Of a stretch of 64,000 bases of DNA, positions 54,999 through 64,000 are shown piece after piece. The notes beneath the pieces were generated by a model that made no database searches, was not told the DNA's origin, and was given only the letters and a program-made list of their open reading frames with translations. The DNA is taken from contig NZ_JJMW01000032.1 of assembly GCF_000714435.1 (NCBI RefSeq), positions 1 through 64,000 of the forward strand. Direction: 5' to 3'. The first letter of the stretch is position 1. Each line of letters starts with the position of its first letter. Source of the DNA: Exiguobacterium alkaliphilum 12/1. Its GTDB lineage: Bacteria; Bacillota; Bacilli; Exiguobacteriales; Exiguobacteriaceae. A program made the translations under genes and the position numbers.

Positions 54999-57900
54999 TC
55001 CTCCGAACTCATCTCTAATTCTTCGAGTAATTTGTAAAGAATGTACTTCATTTCGTCTGCTTGCATCGTTCTACCACTAGATTTTACTATTCGCTGTACA
55101 TTATTAAATACTGTCTTCCCTTTTACCGATAGTTCCACTTTTTGAATAGTTGCTGTCGTTTGATCGTTTGTCACGATTCGAATCGTCTCTTCATCGTCAG
55201 AAACAACTAGTAATCGTTTCAGCGATGATTGGAACGAATCAAGAGTGACGTCCGACCATTCTTCAAGGCGTACTCCGACTGTTTTACGAATTAAGACTAC
55301 TAACCAGTCTTCTTCACGCTCCATTGCATTGACCACGTCGAATAAAACTGGATTTTTTGATATTAAATCATGGTTTAGCTCAATCCATGCATCTAAGTCC
55401 TCACGAACTCCTAAGACATTTAATGCTTCTTCTTCAAGGTCATGTTTAGCATTGGTTAGATGGTTTTCTAAGTCTTGTTTCACGGTAGAGAAGTTACCAT
55501 CAATCCGTCCTACTAGTTTATGAAGCCGTGTCGCTGCATCCATTGGGTCGATTTCACTGTATCGAATGATTTCTTTGAATTCGATGATTGATTCAGCTTG
55601 TTGAGAAGTGATTTGAGTATATCTCGGCAGTTGACGCAACCATTTTCTTAAGTTGCTAAACAGTTGAACCGGGTGTTCTTCAAATGAATTTCCAAAGAAG
55701 GTCTCATTCACGCCTAAAAGAGAATGACGAATATTTTGATCCATTTTAAAGAACTCAAATTCATAAAAGCTCGCTTCTTGTTCAAGAATGGAATACAACA
55801 AATCTGCGTTCATTTCTTCAACAAATAGTCCATTCGCGTAGAAGGAAAGTTGATGCCAATAGTCTTTGAGTAGAGCTACTGTCAGAATCGGAACAATCGG
55901 TTTTCTCATGCCATAAGGTTCTTTCTGTAAAACTTGCATAAGTGTTAACAAATTGCCACGATCTGAAGTCTCAAGATAATTTAGCATTGATGCTCGCATA
56001 TTTTTCAATATGTCTGAATTCAAGTTCGTTAAGTTAAATGGGTCGATTTGATTGTTTTTCAAAATCGAGACATAAATTAAATAGTCTGGACCAAACCCAT
56101 CTATCTCGATATCTTCGATCGCACGACTCTTCATCAATTTATCAAGTACTCCAACCGCTGCATTACGTTGAACTTTAGAAACTTTTTGCTTGTTGAATCC
56201 TTCATTTCGTACTTCTAACGTCTCATTAAATCGTTCGCTCATCCAATTTGATAAGAAATTTTCAAGCGCAAATCTAGACGTAATTCCTTCAACTTTTTTA
56301 TTACCGTAAAACCAGTTCAAATGTTGAGGACTAAAGTTTTCAAGTGGCGATAAATACTGTTGGATTTCAAAAATCAGGTTCTCCATCCGGTAACCAATTT
56401 CGGATTCTAACTGCTCATCTGTTTTCAAAAGCACCTTATCACTTAACATGTGCATGAGTGTACGATATTCATCAATTTTCTCGACAAGTTCTTGTTTATC
56501 TAATTTAAATTCAACAAACAATCGTTGGTTATCAGCAGTTGAGTGATCAATTAATTGAAGATGTGATTTTTCTGTTTCTGCCGAACTTAGAATGACAGAC
56601 AATTCCCCATCCGATGCCGTCTGTTTTTCCAATATCGAATCAGCATCAAAATAAAAATCAACTTCAATATATCGTGTCATACTCTTTTCGCTGTTATATG
56701 TTAAAGGCAGATAATACTTGTTCTTGGTTAGTTCTTTCAATGGTTGTGCTCTTAAAACATTATCGTCTTTTATCTTCAGACGATATTGCTGAACTAATTC
56801 ATCAAGCTCTAGAATTGAACCTGTATACATTTCATAAGAGCTTGTGATTCGGTTGTATCTCAGTAATTTCACCTGAATCAACTCATCGATAACCGCTTTT
56901 GCCTCATCGACACTGATTCCAAGTGCGAAACTGATTAAATCTTCTTTGATTGAAAACTTCCCTTTGAAGTTCTCAAGAAGGGTAAGTAACTTGATTAGAC
57001 GAAGAGCTGAATCAGTCACCCCATAACTAACGGCGAAACGATACTGTTTTAATTCTTCGATACGATAATATAATGTTTCATCAGAGTAAAAATAGTCGAA
57101 CAACTCGTCCGCATAATACCACTTTGTCTCGTCGAATTTGCCGTCAAACTGAGCTAAAAACATGTACAACGTCCGCTCGTTTTGGCCGAGAATATTCGAC
57201 AAGTGTGGCAAGAGATAAATTGTTAGCGGATGAATCGGCTGACATCCTTCTAATATAGTTCCGTCAATTTCTTGTGAAGACATTTGAGGAAATAAATTGA
57301 ACTTGGTTATGTCAATTTTATATCGCTCAATATCATTTTGGAGAAATAGACTAGGCGTATTCACTTCATCTTGACGCCCTAATACCTTAAAGGCAGAACG
57401 ATAAAAAAGAGAAGAATCGCTCTCTAAATAATGTGCACGGAAACGCTTTTCGACTCGCTCTAATTCCGACTTTGAAAAGCTGTTTTTTTCTGCATATTGT
57501 CGTAAACCAGAGTGCGTAATAAATAACACTCCTAAGTTTTCGAGTCGATTCGAAAGTTCGGCTAAATCTTGCATTTCTTGCATTGCTTTGTACGTGCTAG
57601 CTTTATCAAGCAGCTGGAGAAAACGTCCGAACTCATCGTAAGTAATGAATAACCCGACTTTTTGTTTCTTTAACTGCTTCAAAATATACTCAAGCTGTTC
57701 TAATTCGTTCGTCGAAGAAGTAACAGTCAAAGTAGCGCCTGAAGTCAAAATCGTATAGTACCTTTTAAACGTCTCTGATGCTTCTTTATTTCCTGCCTTT
57801 ATCTGCGCTACTAGTGTATCAATACCGTGGTCATCTTTTGCACACAAGTCTTTCAAATTTGAGTACGTGTTTTGATAATTCTTGCGCCAATTCTTAATCG

Positions 57901-58354
57901 TTTGAACAATTTGCTCTTCTTCACCTTTTAGGCTAAAAGAAATATCTTCGTCTTTTAACGATTGAATCGTATTTTGAAGAATAACTTCTGCTAGTTTCCC
58001 AGAGTGACCGACAATTGCTACAGGAATCCATCGCTTGTCTTTAGACCGGATTACGCTTTCCAAATACGAGCTTTGCTCTTGGTTGATCTGCGCGACGTTC
58101 GAATAGAAACCTTTTAACGCTTTCCCATTACGTCGACTCATCATCAAGTTTGAGATAATAGCACCTACCATTGATTTCCCCGCACCATACGGACCTATTA
58201 ATAGATGGGCATTCGATATCTCATTAGGATTTGTGACCGTCTCTAGCACTGTTTGAATGATGTTCAGCTGCTTATCATTTGGTACAAATTGCGTAAGTAA
58301 ATTGTCTTTATGAAAGTCGTACGAAATATTAACGCTTGGTTGAAACTTATGCAT
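54995..58354 (-). CDS. Large P-loop ATPase of a probable defence system
   Basis: A 1119-residue protein. Walker A GPYGAGKS at 54-61, Walker B LFITYDEFG with Asp240-Glu241, and a sensor-like GVLFITHSG about 40 residues later place it in the AAA/STAND-like ATPases. A long helical C-terminal two thirds has no motif I can name. Size and plan resemble BrxC/PglY-type ATPases of BREX and the large ATPases of phosphorothioation-linked systems, but no orthology is claimed. It overlaps the upstream DUF4007 gene by eight bases and the downstream gene by four. Visibly AT-rich. Confidence 0.82.
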   Translation of the reverse strand: MHKFQPSVNISYDFHKDNLLTQFVPNDKQLNIIQTVLETVTNPNEISNAHLLIGPYGAGKSMVGAIISNLMMSRRNGKALKGFYSNVAQINQEQSSYLESVIRSKDKRWIPVAIVGHSGKLAEVILQNTIQSLKDEDISFSLKGEEEQIVQTIKNWRKNYQNTYSNLKDLCAKDDHGIDTLVAQIKAGNKEASETFKRYYTILTSGATLTVTSSTNELEQLEYILKQLKKQKVGLFITYDEFGRFLQLLDKASTYKAMQEMQDLAELSNRLENLGVLFITHSGLRQYAEKNSFSKSELERVEKRFRAHYLESDSSLFYRSAFKVLGRQDEVNTPSLFLQNDIERYKIDITKFNLFPQMSSQEIDGTILEGCQPIHPLTIYLLPHLSNILGQNERTLYMFLAQFDGKFDETKWYYADELFDYFYSDETLYYRIEELKQYRFAVSYGVTDSALRLIKLLTLLENFKGKFSIKEDLISFALGISVDEAKAVIDELIQVKLLRYNRITSSYEMYTGSILELDELVQQYRLKIKDDNVLRAQPLKELTKNKYYLPLTYNSEKSMTRYIEVDFYFDADSILEKQTASDGELSVILSSAETEKSHLQLIDHSTADNQRLFVEFKLDKQELVEKIDEYRTLMHMLSDKVLLKTDEQLESEIGYRMENLIFEIQQYLSPLENFSPQHLNWFYGNKKVEGITSRFALENFLSNWMSERFNETLEVRNEGFNKQKVSKVQRNAAVGVLDKLMKSRAIEDIEIDGFGPDYLIYVSILKNNQIDPFNLTNLNSDILKNMRASMLNYLETSDRGNLLTLMQVLQKEPYGMRKPIVPILTVALLKDYWHQLSFYANGLFVEEMNADLLYSILEQEASFYEFEFFKMDQNIRHSLLGVNETFFGNSFEEHPVQLFSNLRKWLRQLPRYTQITSQQAESIIEFKEIIRYSEIDPMDAATRLHKLVGRIDGNFSTVKQDLENHLTNAKHDLEEEALNVLGVREDLDAWIELNHDLISKNPVLFDVVNAMEREEDWLVVLIRKTVGVRLEEWSDVTLDSFQSSLKRLLVVSDDEETIRIVTNDQTTATIQKVELSVKGKTVFNNVQRIVKSSGRTMQADEMKYILYKLLEELEMSSEE

Positions 58355-59228
58355 AGCTACTTACCTCTTTACTATATTGTTTATATCTTTCTTCAAGTGC
58401 TGAGATAGACGATACTTCTCTAGTTAGCAGTACCGTATCAAGCTTGTTTGTGCGAATGAAGCGTAATGGATAGTCTTCTGTCATCTGAGTCACGTATTCC
58501 ACAATCGCGCTTCTCGAAAGATTAAACACCTTCCCCCAAAGTTCTGGAGCCTCAGCTAATTCTTCGACTGCAAATTCAGTCTGTCCGTACTTTTCTGAAT
58601 AGATCAAAAGTGACATGAATAAAATATCCCGGATTTCTTCTACATCCGCAAACGACTTAGTGTAATAATTGTTTACGCTCTTAGAAATCATCTCTAGATT
58701 TTCGAGCGGACATGAAATGACATCTTCAGGAGTAAGTTGTTTATAATCTTTCAACGAATACATGTTGAGAAGACAATCTATATCTCGCTTCAATGTATTT
58801 TCAGAGACACTCTTCAACCCATTCACTTCTACCCATTTTTCTAAAGATCTCATTAAACGTTCACGATCAAACACGGATTCTCGATATTCATTAAAGAACC
58901 AATACCAAGTAGTAGCGATGTCTTTGTTCGTGACCAAATTATAATGCAACATTCCTAACGTCAGTCCATGTTGCAGATGTCGATCATAACGGAACACGAC
59001 ATTTCCAAAGTCAGTGAAGGCATGAACTGTTTGTTTCCCCTTCTGCTCCTCGATAACATTTGTAGCAATCAACCAATGTCGCAAAGATTTCGCCATGTTT
59101 TTTCCTAATCCTAGTACCTCAAAATGATTTTTTTCATAAAAAAATCTAGAGTTCTGATTAACGTGTGTCAATCCTTTATTTATCCACGAAGGTCGAAAAT
59201 AAAAACTCTGATGTTGTCCAAATCCCAT
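58347..59228 (-). CDS. DUF4007-type protein
   Basis: A 293-residue protein that begins MGFGQHQSFYFRPSWINKG, then GLGKNMAKSLRHWLIATNVI; this N-terminus is typical of DUF4007 as I remember it. Such proteins often lie beside PAPS-reductase-like DndC genes in DNA phosphorothioation islands. The fold appears all-alpha with a winged-helix-like start. Biochemical role unknown. It is in one operon with the ATPase (eight-base overlap). The spacer of 61 bases before it contains a strong hairpin. Confidence 0.78.
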   Translation of the reverse strand: MGFGQHQSFYFRPSWINKGLTHVNQNSRFFYEKNHFEVLGLGKNMAKSLRHWLIATNVIEEQKGKQTVHAFTDFGNVVFRYDRHLQHGLTLGMLHYNLVTNKDIATTWYWFFNEYRESVFDRERLMRSLEKWVEVNGLKSVSENTLKRDIDCLLNMYSLKDYKQLTPEDVISCPLENLEMISKSVNNYYTKSFADVEEIRDILFMSLLIYSEKYGQTEFAVEELAEAPELWGKVFNLSRSAIVEYVTQMTEDYPLRFIRTNKLDTVLLTREVSSISALEERYKQYSKEVSSYA

Positions 59229-59258
59229 AATTTTCCCACCTATCTTCCAAAAGAAGTA

Positions 59259-59282
59259 AAGTAGCTGCTTATGCAGCTACTT
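59259..59282 (-). terminator. Intra-operon hairpin before the DUF4007 gene
   Basis: AAGTAGCTGC and GCAGCTACTT form a perfect ten-pair stem with loop ATAA on the minus strand. The following T-rich stretch is broken (TTTACTTCTTTT), so it may be a partial terminator or an mRNA stability element that sets the ratio between genes. Confidence 0.6.
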
Positions 59283-59289
59283 CACGGGT

Positions 59290-62200
59290 TTATTTCTTAA
59301 AGTGTTGCATCAATGCACGTAAAGCGAGCGGTTGTAAGTATGGACTCTTGCCTCGTGCCGGTTCTTTGTTTGTCTTGAATAGATAATCACCTTTTCCAGC
59401 CAAATTCTCCCCGCCTGACGTATCCATTACTACGTTCGAAGCTACGCTGTCTGTGACGCGAAGACATAACCGTGCTGCCAAGTTGTTCTTGATGGTTGTA
59501 CTGATAATCTCAGCCTTTGGAGACTGCGTACAGACAATCATATGGATGCCTGCCGCCCGTCCTTTTTGCCCTAGACGCTTGATAGCAGTTTCGATTCGCT
59601 GAGCGAATTCTTTATCCTGCATCATGAAGTCTGCAAACTCGTCAAATACAATCACCATTCTTGGCAAGATTTCTTCATGTCGGTTTTCTTGTGCTAATAA
59701 CTCGTTATATTCCATTAAATTCTTTGCATATGAGTCACGGAACTTAGTATAACGATGTTCCATCTCTGCAATCATAACATCTAAATAATCAGCTGATTCA
59801 ATCAAATCTAACAAAACTTTTTCCGTATGCTTAACCCCGTCAAACATTGAGAATTCAACTTGTTTAGGATCGATAAATACGAATTGAAGTTCAGTTGGAT
59901 CATAAAGACACATCATCGACATAACAATTGAGTTCAAACTTACACTCTTCCCACTCCCAGTCGATCCAGCAACTAACATGTGTGGCTCTGTTCCATTAAA
60001 ATCAACCGTCATAACTTCATTTAGTGGACTCAACCCGATAGGAACAATGAATCCTTTCTCCAGCTCTTGATTTGTCACATCGTTACGTACATACTTCATA
60101 AACTGTGAGAAGTAGATTGTATCAGGGTCGTTACGATTGATATCAATATTGATTCCGTTACGATCACTAAAGATGGTCGGAGGAGAATCAATGTGAAGCC
60201 AAAGCGGCATATCTTTCGCCTTTTTCTCTACGGCTGTAATGCTTTGATTCGGTGGAATTCTGCCAATAATTCGAATAACACTGGCCCCAACAATCGTGCG
60301 CTCTACCGTAAACTGAACTCCGTTGATTCTTAGTTTCGTCTGCAAAGTGTCTGCGTAACGATTACCGAGTTCTTGAAGGGCCGCGTCAAACGATTCTTCG
60401 TTCGGTACTTGAACGTTTAATAGTGCAATTTCTTCCGGATACTCATGCTCAGCAACTGACGGATCCTTTGGTTGAACTGGTTCAACTGGTTCAACTGGTT
60501 CAACTAAATCATCCGATTCGTCTTCTCCGTCTGAATTCACAGGCGGTTGAATTGGTGTTATAGAAGAAGGAATATCTCCTTGTTCTCCCTCTGGAACTTT
60601 CGGTAGCATCTTATTAATTGGATCTGGCTCAACAACAGCAATAGGATTCGGCTGAACAACGCTCACATCATCTCCAATTTCCAACTTCACTTCATCGCTA
60701 GAAACGTTCATTTCTGAGAGGATGTATGATCGTGTGAACGTATGAACGGAAATACCGTCTTCGTCTTCACGTTCAAAGTAATGACCTGGAGCAAGCTCTA
60801 CTCTACCTTCAAATACAGTGTTCTTGTTATGAATATATGCATAAATCGATTTAGTGAAAGAGAAGTTAATTTTCACATTCGGATTATGCTTGAGTTCGTG
60901 TAGGAGAGCTAGCTCATATTCTTCATAAGCTCGTTTATCTTCAAGATGGAGTAAGAACGAATTAAGATACAATTCTCTTTCAAGTGTTGATTCGAACCTT
61001 CTAAAGAATTTCTGTAACGCTCTTTCTCCAGACAACAGTTGAACTTTCGCGTCCGTCACTTCGCTAACATAACTCTCTTGTTGGATGAGTTTTAGTTCAA
61101 CTAAATCAAAGTTAATATCATATGTTTCTGTATCTGCTGAATATTGAATCGTTGTTTTCAGCAAATCCGGCCGCTTTTGTCGCGTTCTAAACCACTCAAG
61201 TTCATCACACATATCCCATAAGACGACAGTATCTTGATGATCCTGGTTTTGAGCAACAGTCAAATACACAGATAAAAACTCGTTTACAAATTTGCCAGGA
61301 CCTAATGCGCGGAGTACAAGTCCACCAGAAAGATCTTTGACAATCTTCAAAGACTCATCTACTTTCCGCTCGTCTAAAGTTGTAACTTTTAACTGGTCTT
61401 TTAGACGACTATGGAGTCTCGTCCGGTAATAATTCGTCTCGACATCTTTTTCAGAAGATCTTCTTATTGAATCCGAAGAAGAAACGAGAACCTTAATTTC
61501 TTCTTTTCCAGAGCGGTTTACGTGATATCGAATAATATTCGAACCCTCTGCTACCTGTTTCATAAGAAGTGGATCCATAAATTTATCGTAAGTGATGACC
61601 CAATTAAACTTTTCATGCGCCAATTTATATAATGTATTCGTTTCAGTACGTGTTACAGAGAGCCTTCCTTTTAATAGACCAATCTTTTCTGATTCAATAA
61701 CTAGTCCGTCTTTTAAAATAGCTTGCATATTATAGAATTGTTGCATGAGTTTCGGCTGTGTAGGTGACACATAATTGATAAGACGTGTTCCTTCTTTAAT
61801 CGATTTAAACTCACGGTTTTCATAAAATGCCCATTGCTTATCGGTGAGCTCACATTCTTTGTATGCTTCCGGATAAAACTGATGGGGAACTTTAAGATTA
61901 TCCTGTTGTCCAAAATAATCGATGAAAACAGCTAAGTCAAAATCGAGCATCAATGTATCTAGTTTTTCCTCGAGAGTCTTAGAATCACTAAAAGGTAAAA
62001 CATTAATTTCTAGCCGTGGAAATTCTCCAAATACATCTACTGCATTCATATAATCTTCTTGAGATTGTATCCATTGATTAATTTCGTCATAGAGCATGGC
62101 CGCCCGAGCCGGACTGTGGATTGTGACATTTAATTTTCTTACGCTGTCTTTCTTTAAAATCTGTTCAATACTCTTTTTAACGAACTCTAAATTCGTGACA

Positions 62201-64000
62201 TACAAGAATAAAATATCTAAGCAATCTGCTGTGTAAGGATAGACTCGTACATAATCATGGGCGACTTTTTCAATCTCTTTTGCGAATGAGGTAGCTTGAG
62301 AAGCTACACTTTCAATTTCTCCACCTTCAAGATATGTCCCTTGTCCGTAGAATTCATCTTGAACGAAAAGATGATGACCTTCTCGCGATACATAGTATGA
62401 AGGGGCTAAGTTAGCGAAAGACCCTCTTAAGTATTCTTTATATTGTTTTAAGTCTTCAACGTCTTGAATCTTATTTCGGCCATGAGACGTGTCAGAGAGA
62501 TCTGCTATCAATTTACCGAAATGAACGAGTTTGTAGCCATACGTGATAAATCGAATCGGATTAAAGATGGAGACGATTTTCCGCTCTACTTCAGACTGTC
62601 TGTTATTTCTTGCTTCGACAATATTTATCGTGGCCATATCATTCAGAAGCGAATAAATTTTACGGACTCCATCAATATCTTCCTCAGTACAATTTAAGAA
62701 CTCTTGTGTGAGATCTGCCACTTTTTTCAAGTCATCAATCGTCACCCCACGCTCTTCAACAAAAATAGTTTGCAAAAGCGCAGTGTATTTCTTGTTGAAC
62801 TCATCAAACTGTTGAATAGGTTTTAGTAACCGTTTATCAGTAAGGGATGTATATTTCGTTTGTTCCGAAAGATAATCTCGGAAGTCCTTTTCACTTGGAG
62901 TCCCACGTTTAACATCAATATACTGAAGATAACCACTTTGAATTTGGTTAATAAACTGCGAGAAGCTATTTTCGCTAATCGTTTCGCCAGCATCAACTTT
63001 AAATTCTGTCTTAGCCAGTGGTTCTTCATTTCGAAGAAGTCTTAGTGTGACTTTCAGCACTTCTACTTCTTTAGATACATCTTCTGTGCCTTTCAAGTGA
63101 GACAAAACAATAATATTAGATGAGAGCATAGACAACGATTTCAAGTGAAAGTTAAAGAAGGCAGCTTGCTTCTCAGAAAGTTCAAGATTCTCATCGATTG
63201 AGAGCTCAAATGAGAAATTACCTTCAAAATGTTCATGATCAATATCTTCAAGCATTACTAAACTCTCGGAAAGCACAGCCTCAAAAATATCAATGTATTC
63301 GGAAGGATTCTCTAACTTATTTTCAATATTGACAATCTTCTTAAGGATCACTTCTTTTTCTAGTTCTTCTTCAAACTCTTCTCTAAATTCTCGTATTGCA
63401 TCTAAGTCATTTTTTGAGTTGACTGCTTCTACACCTTTATCAAATCGATTTTCCGCATCGATTTTTTGTTGTTTTAACTGGTTCTCTTCTTCAACTGTCT
63501 CCGCAAGGTCGATTGCTGTAACGTATTTATCAATTAAGATATCTCTAGCGTTATTCAATTTGTCCCTTAGAGAGTTTGATACTTTAAATCCAAATATACG
63601 CTCGGCGTCATTGTAAGACACTAGCGACAATAAATCGTTATTTTTACGCTCAATAAACTCCGTAGCCTTCTCAAGAAAATGGACTTCATCACTAAAGCTT
63701 CTCCATATCTCAGTAGAGTAATTCGTTTTTTCCTCATTCGACATGAAATTCTCTAAGTTTTTAGCCAACCTTTCAGGATCAAGATAAGAAACCATTGTCT
63801 TTCTCAAGTGACTAAGCAAGAAATTTTTTCTCAGCTGCTTTCGAAGCGCCTCCAATGACTCAAACTTTAAAAACTCATCCTTGAACAATCGGAAATGAGG
63901 TAGTTGTTTTCCAAGAATTGTTTTAAACGGTTCCTCTGAGTCATTCTTTGTATTAATGACGTCTTCCAAATAAGCAATCAGCATAGACAGTTGTAAATCT
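59290..64000 (-). CDS. FtsK/HerA-type DNA translocase-like ATPase (5' end outside window)
   Basis: At least 1564 residues, counted from a Met at 63984. The frame stays open to the window edge and no ribosome site precedes that Met, so the true start lies beyond 64000. Residues 1-300 are charged and helical; about 1125-1185 is an acidic Pro-rich linker with an EPV repeat. The C-terminal 300 residues are an FtsK motor: Walker A GSTGSGKS at 1340-1347, Walker B MVIVFDEFADFM with Asp1448-Glu1449, and VCTQSPKAEIISTTIKNNLAARLCLRV. A similar plan is seen in DptH of phosphorothioation restriction systems. AT-rich throughout. Confidence 0.85.
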   Translation of the reverse strand, partial: DLQLSMLIAYLEDVINTKNDSEEPFKTILGKQLPHFRLFKDEFLKFESLEALRKQLRKNFLLSHLRKTMVSYLDPERLAKNLENFMSNEEKTNYSTEIWRSFSDEVHFLEKATEFIERKNNDLLSLVSYNDAERIFGFKVSNSLRDKLNNARDILIDKYVTAIDLAETVEEENQLKQQKIDAENRFDKGVEAVNSKNDLDAIREFREEFEEELEKEVILKKIVNIENKLENPSEYIDIFEAVLSESLVMLEDIDHEHFEGNFSFELSIDENLELSEKQAAFFNFHLKSLSMLSSNIIVLSHLKGTEDVSKEVEVLKVTLRLLRNEEPLAKTEFKVDAGETISENSFSQFINQIQSGYLQYIDVKRGTPSEKDFRDYLSEQTKYTSLTDKRLLKPIQQFDEFNKKYTALLQTIFVEERGVTIDDLKKVADLTQEFLNCTEEDIDGVRKIYSLLNDMATINIVEARNNRQSEVERKIVSIFNPIRFITYGYKLVHFGKLIADLSDTSHGRNKIQDVEDLKQYKEYLRGSFANLAPSYYVSREGHHLFVQDEFYGQGTYLEGGEIESVASQATSFAKEIEKVAHDYVRVYPYTADCLDILFLYVTNLEFVKKSIEQILKKDSVRKLNVTIHSPARAAMLYDEINQWIQSQEDYMNAVDVFGEFPRLEINVLPFSDSKTLEEKLDTLMLDFDLAVFIDYFGQQDNLKVPHQFYPEAYKECELTDKQWAFYENREFKSIKEGTRLINYVSPTQPKLMQQFYNMQAILKDGLVIESEKIGLLKGRLSVTRTETNTLYKLAHEKFNWVITYDKFMDPLLMKQVAEGSNIIRYHVNRSGKEEIKVLVSSSDSIRRSSEKDVETNYYRTRLHSRLKDQLKVTTLDERKVDESLKIVKDLSGGLVLRALGPGKFVNEFLSVYLTVAQNQDHQDTVVLWDMCDELEWFRTRQKRPDLLKTTIQYSADTETYDINFDLVELKLIQQESYVSEVTDAKVQLLSGERALQKFFRRFESTLERELYLNSFLLHLEDKRAYEEYELALLHELKHNPNVKINFSFTKSIYAYIHNKNTVFEGRVELAPGHYFEREDEDGISVHTFTRSYILSEMNVSSDEVKLEIGDDVSVVQPNPIAVVEPDPINKMLPKVPEGEQGDIPSSITPIQPPVNSDGEDESDDLVEPVEPVEPVQPKDPSVAEHEYPEEIALLNVQVPNEESFDAALQELGNRYADTLQTKLRINGVQFTVERTIVGASVIRIIGRIPPNQSITAVEKKAKDMPLWLHIDSPPTIFSDRNGINIDINRNDPDTIYFSQFMKYVRNDVTNQELEKGFIVPIGLSPLNEVMTVDFNGTEPHMLVAGSTGSGKSVSLNSIVMSMMCLYDPTELQFVFIDPKQVEFSMFDGVKHTEKVLLDLIESADYLDVMIAEMEHRYTKFRDSYAKNLMEYNELLAQENRHEEILPRMVIVFDEFADFMMQDKEFAQRIETAIKRLGQKGRAAGIHMIVCTQSPKAEIISTTIKNNLAARLCLRVTDSVASNVVMDTSGGENLAGKGDYLFKTNKEPARGKSPYLQPLALRALMQHFKK
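60469..60504. repeat. Tandem 9-base repeat in the FtsK-like gene
   Basis: Four units of TGGTTSAAC in a row encode VEP-VEP-VEP-VQP in the flexible linker ahead of the motor domain. In frame; copy number could vary between strains. Confidence 0.85.

Noticed and set aside
1-64000. CRISPR arrays, insertion sequences, integrases or prophage genes
   Set aside because: No regularly spaced direct repeats, transposase motifs or phage structural genes were seen anywhere in the window.

Overview
The window looks like a chromosomal segment of a low-GC-phylum (Bacillota) bacterium close to Exiguobacterium. This rests on gene content and order, recalled and not searched. Many blocks keep Bacillus subtilis order: tig-clpX-lon-engB, hemA-C-D-B-L then valS and folC, a ysoA-like gene beside tig, sdhC-A-B with a ysmA-like thioesterase, murI-rph-rdgB-ysnB, uvrC near yslB, and lcfA-fadR-etfB-etfA-trxA. 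The spore genes that sit inside these blocks in B. subtilis (spoVID, gerE, gerM) are absent, which fits a non-sporulating relative. Start codons are often TTG, preceded by strong AGGAGG-type sites.

Layout: (1) 1-9.1 kb is accessory or envelope material on both sides of folC: a membrane-anchored ankyrin-like protein, a 1241-residue exported protein, SelO, three tiny coupled membrane proteins, a small orphan and a lipoprotein. (2) 9.1-24.6 kb holds valS under a T-box, the heme operon without hemX, a PerM/AI-2E-type transporter, and the engB-lon-clpX-tig proteostasis block. (3) 24.7-33 kb holds a ysoA-like gene, a tRNA-Arg(UCU) gene split by a group I intron, ysnB-rdgB-rph-murI, an orphan ptsH and the succinate dehydrogenase operon. 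(4) 33-43.4 kb holds yslB, uvrC, a flavin disulfide oxidoreductase, a structured intergenic repeat and a complete seven-gene Mrp Na+/H+ antiporter operon, then trxA. (5) 43.4-47.7 kb is a fatty-acid oxidation cluster (etfA, etfB, fadR, lcfA) with FadR boxes and a CcpA cre site. (6) 47.7-54.6 kb holds a GntR-controlled ABC transporter with a lipoprotein, an exported protein, a MarR-nitroreductase-monooxygenase operon and an unassigned permease. (7) 54.7-64 kb is an AT-rich, probably acquired four-gene operon that runs off the right edge.

Two items stand out. The first is the 285-nt group I intron inserted after U34 of tRNA-Arg(UCU): canonical splice-site U, terminal G and conserved core motifs are all visible, and no endonuclease frame is present. 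The second is the right-hand operon: a truncated FtsK/HerA-type ATPase of at least 1564 residues, a DUF4007-type protein, a 1119-residue P-loop ATPase and an 89-residue winged-helix-like protein. Its make-up resembles the effector half of DNA phosphorothioation or BREX-like phage defence. The modification half, if it exists, lies beyond position 64000. Most genes here are on the minus strand.
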